This document shows, piece after piece, positions 1 through 11,311 of a stretch of DNA of 63,335 nucleotides (positions within the stretch are counted from its first letter, which is position 1; every line of letters starts with the position of its first letter). Source of the stretch: Fragilaria crotonensis (lineage: Eukaryota > Bacillariophyta > Fragilariophyceae > Fragilariales > Fragilariaceae); contig JAKSYS010000345.1 in assembly GCA_022925895.1 (NCBI GenBank), positions 1 through 63,335 of the forward strand, written 5' to 3'. The notes beneath the pieces are model-generated. The model saw nothing but the letters and a program-made list of their open reading frames with translations, had not been told where the DNA came from and ran no database searches. Made by a program: the position numbers and the translations under genes.

Positions 1-27
1 CCACCATTGTCTTCTCAAACAGTTCCG

Positions 28-498
28 TCATGCTTCCTTCACAGCTCCTAGGGTATCAGCACTATACTTGGTGACCATGTCCAATTGATGTTCCAATGCA
101 CCCATACAATGCATCGCTTTACACAGTTGCGATTGCATGCGAATAACATACGATGAATCCGTCGATTCTGGAGACGCTTCTTTTAATATATTGGCATATA
201 CATGAAGACCTCCATTCTGTTGGAGGACGTTGGATTTAAGTTGCGCAATCTGCTTTGCAAGTCCGCTCCTGTGTTTTTCAAACTTTTCCTCTAGATGAAT
301 GCGCGCCACTCGCGCAGTTGCAGAATCTGTTCTCGCTTGATGAAGCAATGCTCTCATTTCCACGATCTTGCGATCACACGCTTCAGTAGAAACGATCAAC
401 TGCTGAATTTTGCGATCCCGTTCCACAATCATTTCTTGAAGCAGCGCTTCTTCTTCGCCTGTTCCTGATTCTACCGTTTCATCGATTCTGGCCGACAT
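28..498 (-). CDS. Small coiled-coil protein, member of a local paralog family
   Basis: A complete 156-residue ORF with ATG at 498. There is no signal peptide or membrane segment. Residues 15-90 are heptad-rich and charged, as in a coiled coil. Residues 97-150 carry a conserved block (YANILKEASPE, then SSYVIRMQSQLCKAM) that recurs as YANLIKGVAPK and SQYVMKLQSQLAKA in the neighbouring gene at 1193-2062. The two genes are therefore paralogs, arranged head to head 694 bp apart. I recognise no enzyme domain and no function can be assigned. The upstream neighbour lies outside the window. Confidence is high that this is a gene because of the shared block. Confidence 0.75.
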   Translation of the reverse strand: MSARIDETVESGTGEEEALLQEMIVERDRKIQQLIVSTEACDRKIVEMRALLHQARTDSATARVARIHLEEKFEKHRSGLAKQIAQLKSNVLQQNGGLHVYANILKEASPESTDSSYVIRMQSQLCKAMHCMGALEHQLDMVTKYSADTLGAVKEA

Positions 499-1192
499 TT
501 GAAGTTTTGTGGATTAATAGCTGATGGTTAATGCGCAGCGACAGCAGGTTTAGAACGGCGATCGTGATGAAGGTTTACAGAGTGCTGCGAGAGTGATCTC
601 GATTTCTTGCTCATCCCTCGCTATAGAGAGATAACCGCGCATGCCAATTACGGAACGTGGAGACAGGACAGCTGGAGCGAGAACACACTGTATACTAGAG
701 AGATATGTCATATGTCATATGCATACATTTATGCGACACACGTCGCACCAGGCCAGTCTTCCAGTACCCGGTACTCCAGTACAGTACCATTGGTAGCCGG
801 TTACGCCGGACAGAATTCAATAACCTACGATATGGCGCATGGTACAAGTAGTACTCCGAAAATGAGTTGCCAGATTATGGAGGTACAGTCCCAGAGTACC
901 GGTACAGTCGTACCTGGTACTGTATCATAGAGACTTATCAGGTTTCATCAACGAAATTCTGATACAATCCGCCGGAATGACAGTCACGTGACTGCTTTCC
1001 AAGCACACCCTACGATAGATATCACGACATATATCATATGCGGAGGAGGTTTCGACTTGAAGCCGAATTTGGCCAACCGGTACGGTATCAAACGAAAAGT
1101 AACCTCGGTGGATAACAACACTTTAATCCCTTGCCAAGAATCATCTCTACCCTCTCTTTCCCAGATTCCTCTCCACAGCACCGACTCTCAAG
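499..1192. promoter_or_regulatory. Shared upstream region of two divergent coiled-coil genes, GTAC-dense
   Basis: This 694-bp stretch lies between two divergent start codons and should hold both promoters. Positions 721-930 contain 11 copies of the tetranucleotide GTAC where about one is expected by chance. The short ORFs here on both strands look like low-complexity chance ORFs. I see no clear TATA box or other assignable element. Confidence 0.4.
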
Positions 1193-2062
1193 ATGATGCG
1201 CCAACTCTCCAAAGGTCTCGGTCGCAACAAGGGAGGAGACGGATTCGATGGTCGTCCAGAAGCAATCGATGACCCGAACGATCACCGTGCCTCGCTGGAG
1301 CGCTCCGTTCGCAGTCGCGATGCTACCGTGTCTGGAATGGAGAAGAAGCGCCAGGAAAAGGAGGCAGAACTTGCGGCGCTTCAAAAGGAATTGGAGCATG
1401 AGCGCTTAAAACAAATGGAAGAAGCCATTTTACATCGCCTCGAGGCTGATCGATTGCAGCGACAGACTCAGGCGATGGAAGAGAGGTTGGCCGCGTTGGA
1501 GAGGGACATGCAAGATAAGGATGCTATCCATGAATATGCGAATCTTATCAAAGGAGTTGCCCCTAAGAGTGGTGTCGATAGTCAATACGTCATGAAATTG
1601 CAGTCGCAGTTGGCGAAAGCCGTGAAGAAGATGGAGGCAACATCACAGCAGATGGAGATGGTGGAGCAATCGTGCAACGAAGTTGTGGCTTCGCTTAAAA
1701 CAGAGATTACGGAAATCGTCGAAGATCGCTGTCGCACTGAGTTGGAACTCCGCAAACAGTTGGAATTACTCGAGGAGCAGAAGTTGGAGATGCAAAAGGA
1801 TTACGACGAACAAATCCGCAAAAATCAAGAAGAAATGGAGCGACTTCAAGAGCGAGCAAGTGCGGAAGGGACAGAGGTTGACCTCCAGAAGGAGTTGGAG
1901 GAAGCTGAGAGTCGCTTGGAGTGCTTGAACAAGACCAATGAAGATCAAGACAGGCAAATCAGGGAGTTGAGTGCCACGTTGAACAGGGTACATACTGCAT
2001 ATGCTGACGGAGGCGAAGACGTCGACAATGGAGCGAAAGGAGGTGATTCGAAGGACGAGTAA
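1193..2062 (+). CDS. Coiled-coil protein, paralog of the gene at 28-498
   Basis: A 289-residue ORF starting at ATG 1193, with a second ATG at 1196. The N-terminus is basic and glycine-rich. Long charged coiled-coil segments follow at about residues 50-115 and 165-265, and the tail is acidic. The block at about residues 115-172 (YANLIKGVAPK, SQYVMKLQSQLAKA) is shared with the divergent neighbour. There is no catalytic motif, signal peptide or membrane helix. A structural or scaffolding role is plausible for a coiled coil but unproven. The 3' end faces the next coiled-coil gene on the opposite strand. Confidence 0.8.
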   Translation: MMRQLSKGLGRNKGGDGFDGRPEAIDDPNDHRASLERSVRSRDATVSGMEKKRQEKEAELAALQKELEHERLKQMEEAILHRLEADRLQRQTQAMEERLAALERDMQDKDAIHEYANLIKGVAPKSGVDSQYVMKLQSQLAKAVKKMEATSQQMEMVEQSCNEVVASLKTEITEIVEDRCRTELELRKQLELLEEQKLEMQKDYDEQIRKNQEEMERLQERASAEGTEVDLQKELEEAESRLECLNKTNEDQDRQIRELSATLNRVHTAYADGGEDVDNGAKGGDSKDE

Positions 2063-2449
2063 GACACAAAGTCTGCGTTTTCCAAAATCGATTGTCGGCA
2101 GTGGACCTTGCCGTCGAGGTCCAACTTATCCTTTATATAGAGAAGCGTTTTTATATTGCTTTTGGTCGCCTACGTATTGTAAACCGGCATCGAGTAGGCC
2201 GCGTGTGAAGATGAATTGAGAAGGGTATTGGCAGATCACAAGAATGTAATGTGTGATGCGCGATGCCAATGCTGAGGTGACTGATCCCGCTTGAGCTTGC
2301 AAACGTCCAACTCATGCCTATGTGCATGTCACCAACAACGAAAACGAATGATGTGGTACCTTCCGCTGGTTCATCAGGTTGACACATACTACAATAGACA
2401 GTTAAATGTACAGGACACAGGGGATAACTTCGAACTCAGAAGAGGAACG
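2063..2449. other. Convergent 3' spacer
   Basis: A 387-bp spacer between the stops of two tail-to-tail coiled-coil genes. No ORF or repeat in it is convincing. Confidence 0.4.
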
Positions 2450-3337
2450 TCAGTGATACGGTGAAACTATGTGACTGCTTGCACTGAAAGTCGAAGTTTC
2501 CTCAGTCGGAGGTTGATTGGTCGCAGAACCATCGCGCGCATGTTCCTGACTAGAAGGCGTGGAGGCGTTCGCACCTTTTTCGTACAGCATGCGCGCATAC
2601 CGAAGTTCGATAACTTCCGTCCGAAGTTTTCCAATCTTTTGGTCTTTAATTTCAAGCGCATTTCGTTGTTTCACCACTTCCGACTGGGCATCCAACAATT
2701 TTGTCTCCAATTCAGCGGCCGCGTCGACGAAAAGCTTCGTTGTGGAACGATGACTTCCATCAAGTGTCAATTCCTTGAGGTCTTGCTCAAGGGCCGCCAA
2801 TTTAAGTTCCTGCGCATCACATTCAAGCAGGCAATGTTGCGTTACTTGCTCCGTGCGGATCTTTTCTCGCTCGGCGTCACGTTTCATCTTTTCGATTTGC
2901 GCGTGCAGATTCTCAATCGTCTTGGACTGCAAAACCCTTTCACTTTCTAGCGTCTCAACGCGTTCCTCCAAAAATCGAGTCTTGCATGGCGGTCGTTCTG
3001 GTCGAAACTCTGGTTGAACTTGCTGGCTGCCTTCTTGGCATTCAGACGGATGAAGACCAGTCTTGAGTGACGATTCTGAATCCCCTCTAACACGAGCAGC
3101 TTGGAGAGACTTCTCCAAGGAAAGAATTTTGACCAGATACTCATTATTTTCCTGTTTCAGTTGCGAGACCTGAACTCTGTTTTGGTGTCGTTCCTTCCTG
3201 TAGCGCATTTCCAGGGCTTTGAAATCTGACGTGACGTGGTCTGCCATTGAAGGAGACGGCGTTTCTTCGCAAGCGGACATGCTCCCCAAAGATACCGGCT
3301 CTTTGACCTTCTTTTTCCTCCAGCTCATTATCCCCAT
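2450..3337 (-). CDS. Coiled-coil protein
   Basis: A 295-residue ORF; I place the start at the ATG at 3337, since the codon before it is TTG. A short basic N-terminus (MSWRKKKVKEP) precedes coiled-coil stretches at about residues 35-85 and 120-250, and the C-terminal 40 residues are low-complexity Ser/Thr. It lies in a run of four coiled-coil genes but lacks the YAN/QSQL block seen in the first two. No known domain is recognised. The short basic start resembles a surface-interaction or nuclear-import patch, but that is only inference. Confidence 0.7.
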   Translation of the reverse strand: MGIMSWRKKKVKEPVSLGSMSACEETPSPSMADHVTSDFKALEMRYRKERHQNRVQVSQLKQENNEYLVKILSLEKSLQAARVRGDSESSLKTGLHPSECQEGSQQVQPEFRPERPPCKTRFLEERVETLESERVLQSKTIENLHAQIEKMKRDAEREKIRTEQVTQHCLLECDAQELKLAALEQDLKELTLDGSHRSTTKLFVDAAAELETKLLDAQSEVVKQRNALEIKDQKIGKLRTEVIELRYARMLYEKGANASTPSSQEHARDGSATNQPPTEETSTFSASSHIVSPYH

Positions 3338-3431
3338 CAAGTTACGCTTCTTTTTTCCTTCTGCCAGCCGTGTGTGTTATCCAATACTAATTCCTTCGGA
3401 GGGGAGGATGTGTTGTCACCTCCCGCTGTTG

Positions 3432-4391
3432 CTAGGTTCCCTCGACACTAGGTGTCTTGCCGAATTCGCCCATAGCAGAAAGAAATCGGTCGTCGTGAAT
3501 TTCCAAGTCGACCTCTAGTTCCACAATGCGACGCGTTTTGGAATGAAGCTCTTGCTTAAGATCATCGATTTCTTGGTTCTTTGCGAGAAGTTGATATTCA
3601 CAATACTCAAGCTGTTCGTTTTTGGAAGAGGCATCCTTTTGTGTCCAAACAACCTCCTCATATGCGGCAGCGAGCTTGTTCTGCTGGTGCGACCCCTTGT
3701 CATGAGCACCGTCACCATCAAAACCACTCATCGACTTCTGTTCCTCGACATTCTTCTGCATGGCGGCCAGCTGCTGTTGCACAGCGTTGTTCTCGTCGCG
3801 GAGCCGGCGAACTTCATTCTCCAATTGTGATTTCTGCTCGACCCCTTCTTTCAAAGAGTTCGAGAGGCTCTTCAGTTCGTTTCGTAACGTACAACTTTCT
3901 TCCTTTTGAACCTTCAATTTCATCGCAGCTGAAAGTGCCGCTTGTGACAAGACACGGATTGCTTCCCTGCGGTCTGCCTCTTCCTTTCCGTACATGATAA
4001 TTTTCGGGAGCTCGCTTGCACACGAGTCGTCATCGATTGACGAGCTGCAAGAAGGCTGCGCGTCCCTCTGTGCAATCATCCTGGTCAGAGCCCTCTCTTT
4101 CTCCCGGAGTCGCTTTCGTATTTCTTCGCGCTTCGAGATGCAGGGCTCCGTCGGGAAGGCCCCCGTTTCTCCTGCAGGAGGAACAACAACGAACGCAGAT
4201 GCTGGTGTATCGCACACGCTGTCCACCGAGGCTTGCACTAGAATCGGAACAGTACCTGATGCGTCCTCTTCCAATACAAGAGTGGGGGATGCATCAATAC
4301 TGCCCGAATCAGACAATTTCCCGTGCCCCAACATCTTCTCTCTTGGGAGAGGGGCTCCAACCCCGAATTTGGTTGGCGTTACTGTAGCCAT
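3432..4391 (-). CDS. Coiled-coil protein
   Basis: The frame is open back to 4478, but the first ATG is at 4391, giving 319 residues. About 110 disordered residues are followed by a heptad-rich coiled coil from about residue 130 to the end, with leucine-rich segments (LRNELKSLSNSLKEG, LRDENNAVQQQLAAM). No catalytic domain or membrane helix is seen. It is transcribed in the same direction as the gene at 2450-3337, 94 bp upstream of that gene's start. Co-transcription is not usual in diatoms, so each gene probably has its own short promoter. Confidence 0.65.
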   Translation of the reverse strand: MATVTPTKFGVGAPLPREKMLGHGKLSDSGSIDASPTLVLEEDASGTVPILVQASVDSVCDTPASAFVVVPPAGETGAFPTEPCISKREEIRKRLREKERALTRMIAQRDAQPSCSSSIDDDSCASELPKIIMYGKEEADRREAIRVLSQAALSAAMKLKVQKEESCTLRNELKSLSNSLKEGVEQKSQLENEVRRLRDENNAVQQQLAAMQKNVEEQKSMSGFDGDGAHDKGSHQQNKLAAAYEEVVWTQKDASSKNEQLEYCEYQLLAKNQEIDDLKQELHSKTRRIVELEVDLEIHDDRFLSAMGEFGKTPSVEGT

Positions 4392-4886
4392 ACCCTTCCC
4401 AGTGGAATGTGAGCAAAGGCTCCCCTCTTGATCTACGTCAACCTGCGCTAGCCGAAAGGATAAGCCCTGGGTTGACAAGTAATGTGCTTGTGTGCGTCCT
4501 TGTCAAAGAACAGCCTGATGATGTCACAAGGAGATGAAGCGTGCAGTGTGCACTGCTTGAGTTTGGTGGCAGCTATCGTCAGCTGCAGCCGGGAGGGTCT
4601 GGCTATTGACCATTTCCGAACTCTCAGTACCAGGTCCAGTAGAATGTACTTGGAGCACAATGCTGTATGACAAACAATACCAAGACACCAGGGGCATAAC
4701 TATTTCAGAGACCTACTGTGGACACTTGAACATAAAATATCCAGGAAGGTCCGGCCACGCACCTCTGCTTGGTATTCATTGCATGTAGAGGCTACGAGAA
4801 GAAACGTCATTTTACCGGACCTCCCAGTAGAACCAGCCATATGCTACATACTGTATGCAGAACACAGCCTGAGTGTGTGCTTGTAT
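4392..4886. other. Intergenic spacer up to the retroelement repeat
   Basis: This is 495 bp between the ATG of a coiled-coil gene and the left direct repeat of the retroelement. It must hold the promoter of the minus-strand gene. Small ORFs on the plus strand are not convincing. Confidence 0.35.
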
Positions 4887-5138
4887 GTATGGCGTGCGCC
4901 ACAGTCGACGAACGGACACCCCCCTACCGATTACCTACTACTTGCTGTGCGATCGTGGGAAGTGCCTCAGTAGTAGTCAGTAGTAGCAAGTAATCGTAGA
5001 AGGTCCTATCACTCAGACAGATAGTCAGAATTCTGCAGCTGTTCAGAGCTGATTGGAGCAGAGTAAAGAACCAACCTGGTACTTCATTATTTTCTACCTT
5101 GTCGTTTGAGAAAACGAATCCGATAGGAAAAAGGGTAA
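4887..5138 (+). repeat. Left direct repeat of the YR retroelement
   Basis: This 252-bp sequence starts GTATGGCGTG and ends AAAAAGGGTAA. It matches 11312-11562 apart from one base in a C-run (six C here, five there). The gag ATG lies five bases downstream at 5144, so the repeat acts as the 5' leader. Confidence 0.9.
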
Positions 5139-5143
5139 GGAAA

Positions 5144-7329
5144 ATGGCCGACCACCCGGAGCTTGCCGAGTTAGCCGGAGCGCAAGCTGTTGCGCTTCAA
5201 CGGCCCTACGCCGCTGACCCTGGTACCCTGACGGGGTGGTTAGTGAAAGATACGATCGGGGCATCCGACGACGAGGTGCTCCGCATTTTGGCCGCGACAA
5301 ATGCAAAGTATGCAAACGTCAACGCCGCTGATGTGAATGTGGACGTGGCGGCAAACATCATCAAGGAACTGGCCGAGGACGTGTTTGCAGCCGAATCGTT
5401 AGAGACGTTCCTTACGGTAGTGATACCTGAAGGAGGGGAATCAACGGTCATGGTGATTTCGCGACTGTCCCGGTACCGACCGGAATTGGGTGTGGTGTCG
5501 CCATGGACGGGCCAGGGCTTTGGATTCCTGGGCGAGGTCGAAGAAGGACAGCTGCCACCACTTGTGAAGCTGCCAGACACGATGTCGTTGCGCCAGGCGT
5601 TGGCCCCAAAAAGAGGTGCTAGCACCGACGTGGGCGGAGTGGAACTCCCATTTCGGTCTCGACGCTCGCGAGGTTCGGATCCGCGGCGAAGAGCTAATGA
5701 CGGTAGAGGGTGGGGAGGATGCCGGCAGGAGGGTGAAAGTAGCCAAGCTACAATACATCCCGCGGGCATGGGCCCCCTATTTCTTCGGCGGTACCACACC
5801 GGAGCAAGCCATGAGGCTTATACGACAACTGACCAGGTCATTGGCGACCGCGCAGCAAAAGGAGAGCGCGGCGTCACTGGAGCGATGGTGTGCTGTGTCG
5901 TGTGTACGCAGCGGTATCGTGGGAAACCTGCGTTCACGCAGCAAGAATTGCATCTCGTGGGTGTCTCCGGCAGGGGCACTGGATAGAGCCCTTGTTCGAT
6001 GGAGCGCACGCAAGATGGCACCGTATATAACGGTGCCGCCGCCACCGATGATGGCGATGTTCCCGCCGGTGGCGGCGGATCATGGGGACGGGGTCATGCC
6101 TGTTCCCGTGCGGGGGGGGCTCCGGCATACGAACCCAGCAACAGGGACAAGGTCTATAGTCCCTATGAGCACGAAAGGATTCGGGTGTCGTGCGGGCTCA
6201 CACAAGCGAACTATGAAGCGAGTCGCCCTCCCATCTATGCTGCCATGCTCACCGAAGGGCGGACCGTGGCGAAGGTAGAGGCAGTCCTACAACGTTTCTT
6301 CGCCCCAGAGCCGACTGACTGGGACCCGGTGAAGGTCTACGTGTCGACTGAGTTGACGCGGGACGTGAAGGACCTTCGCTTCGGGTACGGGAACGAGAAC
6401 ACGTATGATACGTGTCATCGTGGTATCACACCGTTCGCGGTGCTGCAAGTCTCCATGGAGCAGCAGAACAAGCGCCGCAAGATCCAGGAACGTGCAGATC
6501 GAGCAACGCACATCTCGACCGAAGATGTCCGAGAGATGGAGGTGGCACCGGGCAGCTGCCCAAGCACCTATTTTACTATGCTGAGCCTACTCAGAAAGTA
6601 TATTCGGCTCCTAACGGTGCTGTTTGGAGCCGGGTGTGCCCACCTATCAGAGGTGCAGGGGAGTCTATCAGATCCTGTCGGCAAAGGCCGATGTATACGA
6701 ACCGATGTCCGCAGACTTGGTCGCGGAGACCCTCTGGCATGTCTTCATTGATGCCCGCGAGTATTTCAGCCACACAGGACCGGAACTGCCGGACTCGCAA
6801 CTTTTGCGCTGCGCGACTGCCTCAGGAGTTGTTCGCTGAAAGTGACAATCAACTGCCCGGTGGACTTGTTATTGGGACGAACGGCACCGTCGGTGGCGAT
6901 GGTGTCGCGAACGAGCGCTGGTGGCGGCAGTCGCGCGAGTCACGGAAGTGCGGGATCGACATCAACAATGTCAACTCTTACCGGATCGGCTGCGGCATCG
7001 AGAGCGGCGCCCGCAATGATTGGCGGGAAGTGGGTGAACCCGACTCCGATTCCGGAGATTGTGACGATCATGGCGGCCTTCAGAGGTCGGATGCCGGGGG
7101 TAGACATGTACACCCTGATGCGATCCCAAAAGCTCCTTATGTCCGATGTTGGCATCGGGGGCCGCGGGCAATGTATGGACTTTATGTACTTCGGCTAGTG
7201 TGGGATTCGGGATGTACGTATTCCCACATCGCGGGAACCGTGTCGGCCGGAAAGCGGCGCGACGTCATCAAGAAGATGACGAAGGCAGTCGCCGGATACA
7301 TTGCGGAGGATACCGGTGCAGGTGGCTGA
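5144..7329 (+). pseudogene. Gag-like ORF of the YR retroelement, frame-broken
   Basis: The start is ATG 5144, directly after the left repeat. The first segment reads to about 5640 (MADHPELAELAGAQAVALQR onward). The protein then continues in another frame (WAEWNSHFGLDAREVRIRG, about 5625-5830), another (about 6130-6600), another (about 6625-7195) and finally to the stop at 7329. Each segment looks protein-like and they join in order, so at least four frameshifts interrupt one gene. I see no CCHC zinc knuckle. The gag-like role is inferred from position before the reverse transcriptase. Confidence 0.6.
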
Positions 7330-7911
7330 CGGCAAGGGGAAAGCACGACGGACGGAGGGAGTAGTAGGAAACGCAGAAATCTAGAAAAAGAATCTACTCT
7401 AGTGGTTCCCACATCATCGTCCATGTCGTGTTCATTCCCCCACATGCAACAAAAACATATCATTCGGGATTCCGCACGTATCGCGAAGGCAACCCTACGC
7501 ACGGGGACGGACGCGCATTATCTCGTAGTCGCATCACCAGCCGCTAAGCGACAGGTAAGTTTTGCGTCCGCGCGCGTTCTGCTCCAGAAGGCCGACACGC
7601 ACCAGCAGCCGGAGGTCAGCCCCTCGCTTCGTTCGGGACACCGGTGGATCACCACCACTGACCCCGGCATCGCTGACGTCACCCGGGACCCGGGACCGTT
7701 GCCACGAGTAGCGGACAGACGCGCGACAGTTTCACGACCGTTACGGCGGCCGACAGACAGACCGCTGGAGTTTCTTCCCAGTACGCGACTGACACCGGCG
7801 GATCCAGACTCACGCGCACGCCCCACCGGGCCACCCGGCAACCGAATTGAGCCACCTGGCGGCTCCCCCCATAAATTAGCACAAGGTAAGAGAAAAAAAA
7901 AAAAAAAATTG

Positions 7912-9690
7912 ATGGATCCAGAACCCTGGATGCAATTCCATCCCTTTGTGTCAACATTAGAGCAGTGGTCCAAGGGGGTACCAGTTGACTGTGGCCCCCC
8001 TTGGACATGGAACGCCATACAGACCGCAGTAGCCAGAGGACCGCACACCAGTGCGCTGACGCCGGAGGCGCGCCAACTCGTAACAGAAGAGATAGAATAC
8101 CAAGTTCACACACCCCTGCGTGGCGGCAAGCGAGCGCGACGAGCATGCACTACTATGGCCCCCTTAGCCCCATCAGTAAATGATACAACAACCAAGCATT
8201 CGCCAATATATCCTGTGAAAGAAGTAGGCCGGGTCCTTGTGCGGTTACTCCGGTTCATGGCTGCGGTACCCGCGGAGGAGACAATCATGTTTGCAAAGAT
8301 CGATCTGTCCGACGGCTTTTGGCGCATGCTAGTAGCGGAAGACTATAAATGGAACTTTGCCTACACTTTACCAGGGAACATGCATGAACCGGTACGCATA
8401 GTCATTCCCCATGCCCTCCAAATGGGGTGGACAGAAAGCCCAGGTTACTTCTGTGCGGCAACAGAGACCGGACGGGACATTATGCAAGCCTTAATAGACG
8501 GTGGGACCACCTGCCCCCGCATGTGCTGGACACATTCATGACACCGCCGGCTCCCGCGACGCCAGACCAGCCCGGAAACGGAGCGAGCATGGCAGATGTC
8601 CGCGGTGTACGTCGACGACTATATCCTGGCTGCAGTGGAGGACCGGGCCGGTACCATGCTCCAACGCACCGGTCGCGCGGCCCTGCACACAATCCACGGC
8701 TTATTTCCGTCACCGGAACGGTCAGGCCACCACGGCGGGAAGGACCCGATCTCAATGAAAAAGCTCGAGGCCGGCGATGCCCGATGGGCGCACACCAAAG
8801 AACTCCTCGGTTTCGTGTTTAATGGCAAAGACCGCACTGTGCACCTCACCCAGCGAAAAGCCGCCGGCATCGCCGACGACACGGCAAAACTACTGAAGAA
8901 AAATCGGGCAACACTCCCTAAATTTCAATCTATAGTAGGCAAAATGCGTCATGTTACTACGATCCTGCCCGCAGCACGCGGCATGTTTACCCCACTGAAC
9001 CAAGCCCTCCGAGGGGAGCCAAGGGTCATCTCTCTGAGTGCCACAGGGGAGATCCGTGCCGCCTTACTGGACCTGCGGCAGCTTGTGCTGAAGCTGTCGG
9101 ATCGCCCCACGCACGTGAATGAGATCCTGCTGCACGGCGCCCCGGACTACATTGGCTACTGCGATGCAAGTGCCTTCGGCGCCGGCGGGGTCTGGTTCAG
9201 CGGCGCTGAACCACTACCCGAAACAGTCTGGCGACTGCAATGGCCGCGGGATATCACCGCGGCTGTCGTTTCTGAGAGCAACCCCACCGGGAAGCTAACT
9301 AACTCAGACCTTGAGATGGCGGCGGTAGTCCTACACCTAAGTGCGTTAGAAAGTGTTGTGCCTTCCCTTCGGCACAAACATATCTTCGTCCATAGTGATA
9401 ATACTCCAAGTGTAGCATGGGTGACTAAAATGGCTACCAAAACGGCGCAATCCGATGCTGCACACCGACTCGTCCGAGGATTGGCCCTGCGCCAACGTAT
9501 GCTGGAATCTGCCCCCGTGAGCATTAGTCACGTTGCGGGGACAGACAATGTATTAGCTGACATCGCATCACGCCCCATTCCCACCATTGATGACGACTCT
9601 ATGTTCCTAACGTTCTTTGATTCTACATTTCCGTTACAGAACAGATACTGGCGTCGTGCCAGCCCAATACCCGCGCAATTATCCAATGTG
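7912..9690 (+). pseudogene. Reverse transcriptase-RNase H of the YR retroelement
   Basis: An ATG at 7912 follows an A16 run (7893-7908). Reverse transcriptase motifs are visible: FAKIDLSDGFWRM (near 8290), LQMGWTESPGYFC (near 8415) and the catalytic YVDDYI (near 8610). Between about 8515 and 8590 the frame shifts and returns: the conserved-looking stretch LPPHVLDTFMTPP is read in another frame and the original frame has a stop at 8539. RNase H-like motifs follow (YIGYCDASAFGAGGVWF, then HVAGTDNVLADIASR near 9535). After about 9665 the protein continues in a third frame into the recombinase. Family assignment is firm; activity is unlikely as assembled. Confidence 0.8.
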
Positions 9691-10776
9691 ATTTTGACGC
9701 TGCGCGGGCAGCGCTTGACAATGCAACGGTGGATACTGCAGTCCGAGCCGCCAACTGGCGCTGGTGGGACCAGTATTGCACCGAATGTGGAGTTGATTCC
9801 TGGCTCCGCGACATTGCCCCGCCCACCCGGCTCCAATTATTGCTGGGCTTTGCCGCACGGACTCGAACTGGATACTTTGGGAAGGGCAGGCAGGTTACTT
9901 CCCAAACTGTTGAAAAAGCCATGCGTCATGTGGCACAAGCCTTCATGCTGGAAGGATACCCCGACCCACGATGCCCGGCCGGATCCAGCGGCATCGCCCT
10001 GGCTCTGCCCGTTACCCACTTACTTAAATCCTATAAAGACCGTGATCCCGCCCCCCGTCCACAAGTTGCCCTCCCCGTCGTCGCCATCCAACTGGCGTCC
10101 GCCGCCCGCCTAGACACTGCTGCTCCCCCCCGGGAGCAGGCAACTGCCCACCTAGTTGTCATGGCGTTCTACTTCCTCCTGAGGGTAGGCGAATATACGC
10201 TACCCCCAGCTCATGTCACCACCCGCACCATCCAATTCCGTGTGAGTGACACGCGTTTTTGGCAAGGCCAAACGTTGCTACCGCCGACCAGCGAGGCAGC
10301 CATCCTCGCAGCCGCCACCTCTGTGACACTGCTGATGGACAATCAAAAGAATGGGCACCGTGGCGACACCATCCATCAGGAGGCATGTGCCACGGACTTT
10401 TGTCCCGTTCGCTCAGTCGCGGCACTCGTTAGTGCCATCATGGCCCAAAACATGCCATTGTCTACCCCGCTGAGTTTTGTACAACCAGGCACTTACGTAC
10501 AGCCCGGCCATATCCTCCACGCCGTCAGGCGGGGGCTCGTTTAGCTCAGCTTGAGGCAAGCGGCTACCATTAACCCGTATCGGTGCGCACTCGCTGCGCG
10601 CCTCGGGTGCCATGGCCTTGTGGTTATCCGGTCATGGCCCGGAAGCGATCATGAAATTGGGGCGGTGGCGATCTCAAACCTTCCTTACATATATCCACTC
10701 CCAAATCGCTGCCCTAACCACGGGTACCTCTCGTAAGATGGGGCGTCCAGTCAACTTCCACAATGTGGGTGGGTGA
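9675..10776 (+). pseudogene. Tyrosine recombinase of the YR retroelement
   Basis: The N-terminal core-binding part (NWRWWDQYCTECGVDSWL) and a middle part (VVMAFYFLLRVGEYTLPP, holding the first Arg of the R-H-R-Y set) run to the stop at 10544. The C-terminal box continues one frame over: HSLRASGAMALWLSGHGPEA, then KLGRW and TFLTYIHSQIAAL, ending at a stop at 10774-10776. It holds the expected His-x-x-Arg, the second His/Gly-His and the catalytic Tyr. A frameshift near 10530 and an in-frame TGA at 10552 separate the halves, so the enzyme is not intact here. Tyrosine recombinases integrate YR elements in place of DDE integrase. Confidence 0.8.
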
Positions 10777-11311
10777 ACTAGCCCCACGACTGTACAATCG
10801 AATAGCGCCGGATCCTGCTTAAGTTATTAGAATCTGTGTATATCTCCTACAAAGTGTTCCCCGGTTTCCGCAGGTTCCCTGGGTGGCCATTCGGCGCCCG
10901 AATCCTGCCGGCCTGTTCGATCGGGACCGGCGCTAGCACCGCGCCGGCTTCCCCGTGCACTTGTAGCTCTGTCACGGAACCCTGCCCGGGGTGGGTGTCC
11001 TTGGCACCGTTTACAAGGCCAAATTAGCTGGCGCAAATACGACACCACAAAGCAAACGGCACCGAGTGGGGGATTATCCGGGGGAGGGAACAAACCAAAA
11101 GAACCAAGTGTTCTGTGGAAATTCCTAATCCTATAGATTCCTTTCTACGGCCACCATGCTATTGTAGTAGTACTGTAGTTGACAGCACTGGTGCCAAATG
11201 ACAACTAGCACTGATGAAGGATTCCAATGGAGGAATGGCATACTGTACACTATGGGAGTTACTCCCCAGGATATTCGAAGACAAAGCGCACAGCCCCCCT
11301 ATCTCTGATAG
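10777..11311 (+). other. 3' non-coding part of the YR retroelement
   Basis: This 535-bp stretch between the recombinase stop and the right repeat is GC-rich at 10855-11000. By the Ngaro/PAT model a B1 repeat should lie here, but I could not match any of it to sequence after 11562. Confidence 0.4.

Noticed and set aside
1088..1399. Minus-strand ORF with a hydrophobic start overlapping the coiled-coil gene
   Set aside because: It overlaps the start of a clear coiled-coil gene on the other strand and has no domain.
5206..5799. A 197-residue minus-strand ORF opposite the gag-like gene
   Set aside because: It is rich in Ser/Arg/Pro with no domain and mirrors the GC-rich plus-strand gag frame; an antisense shadow.
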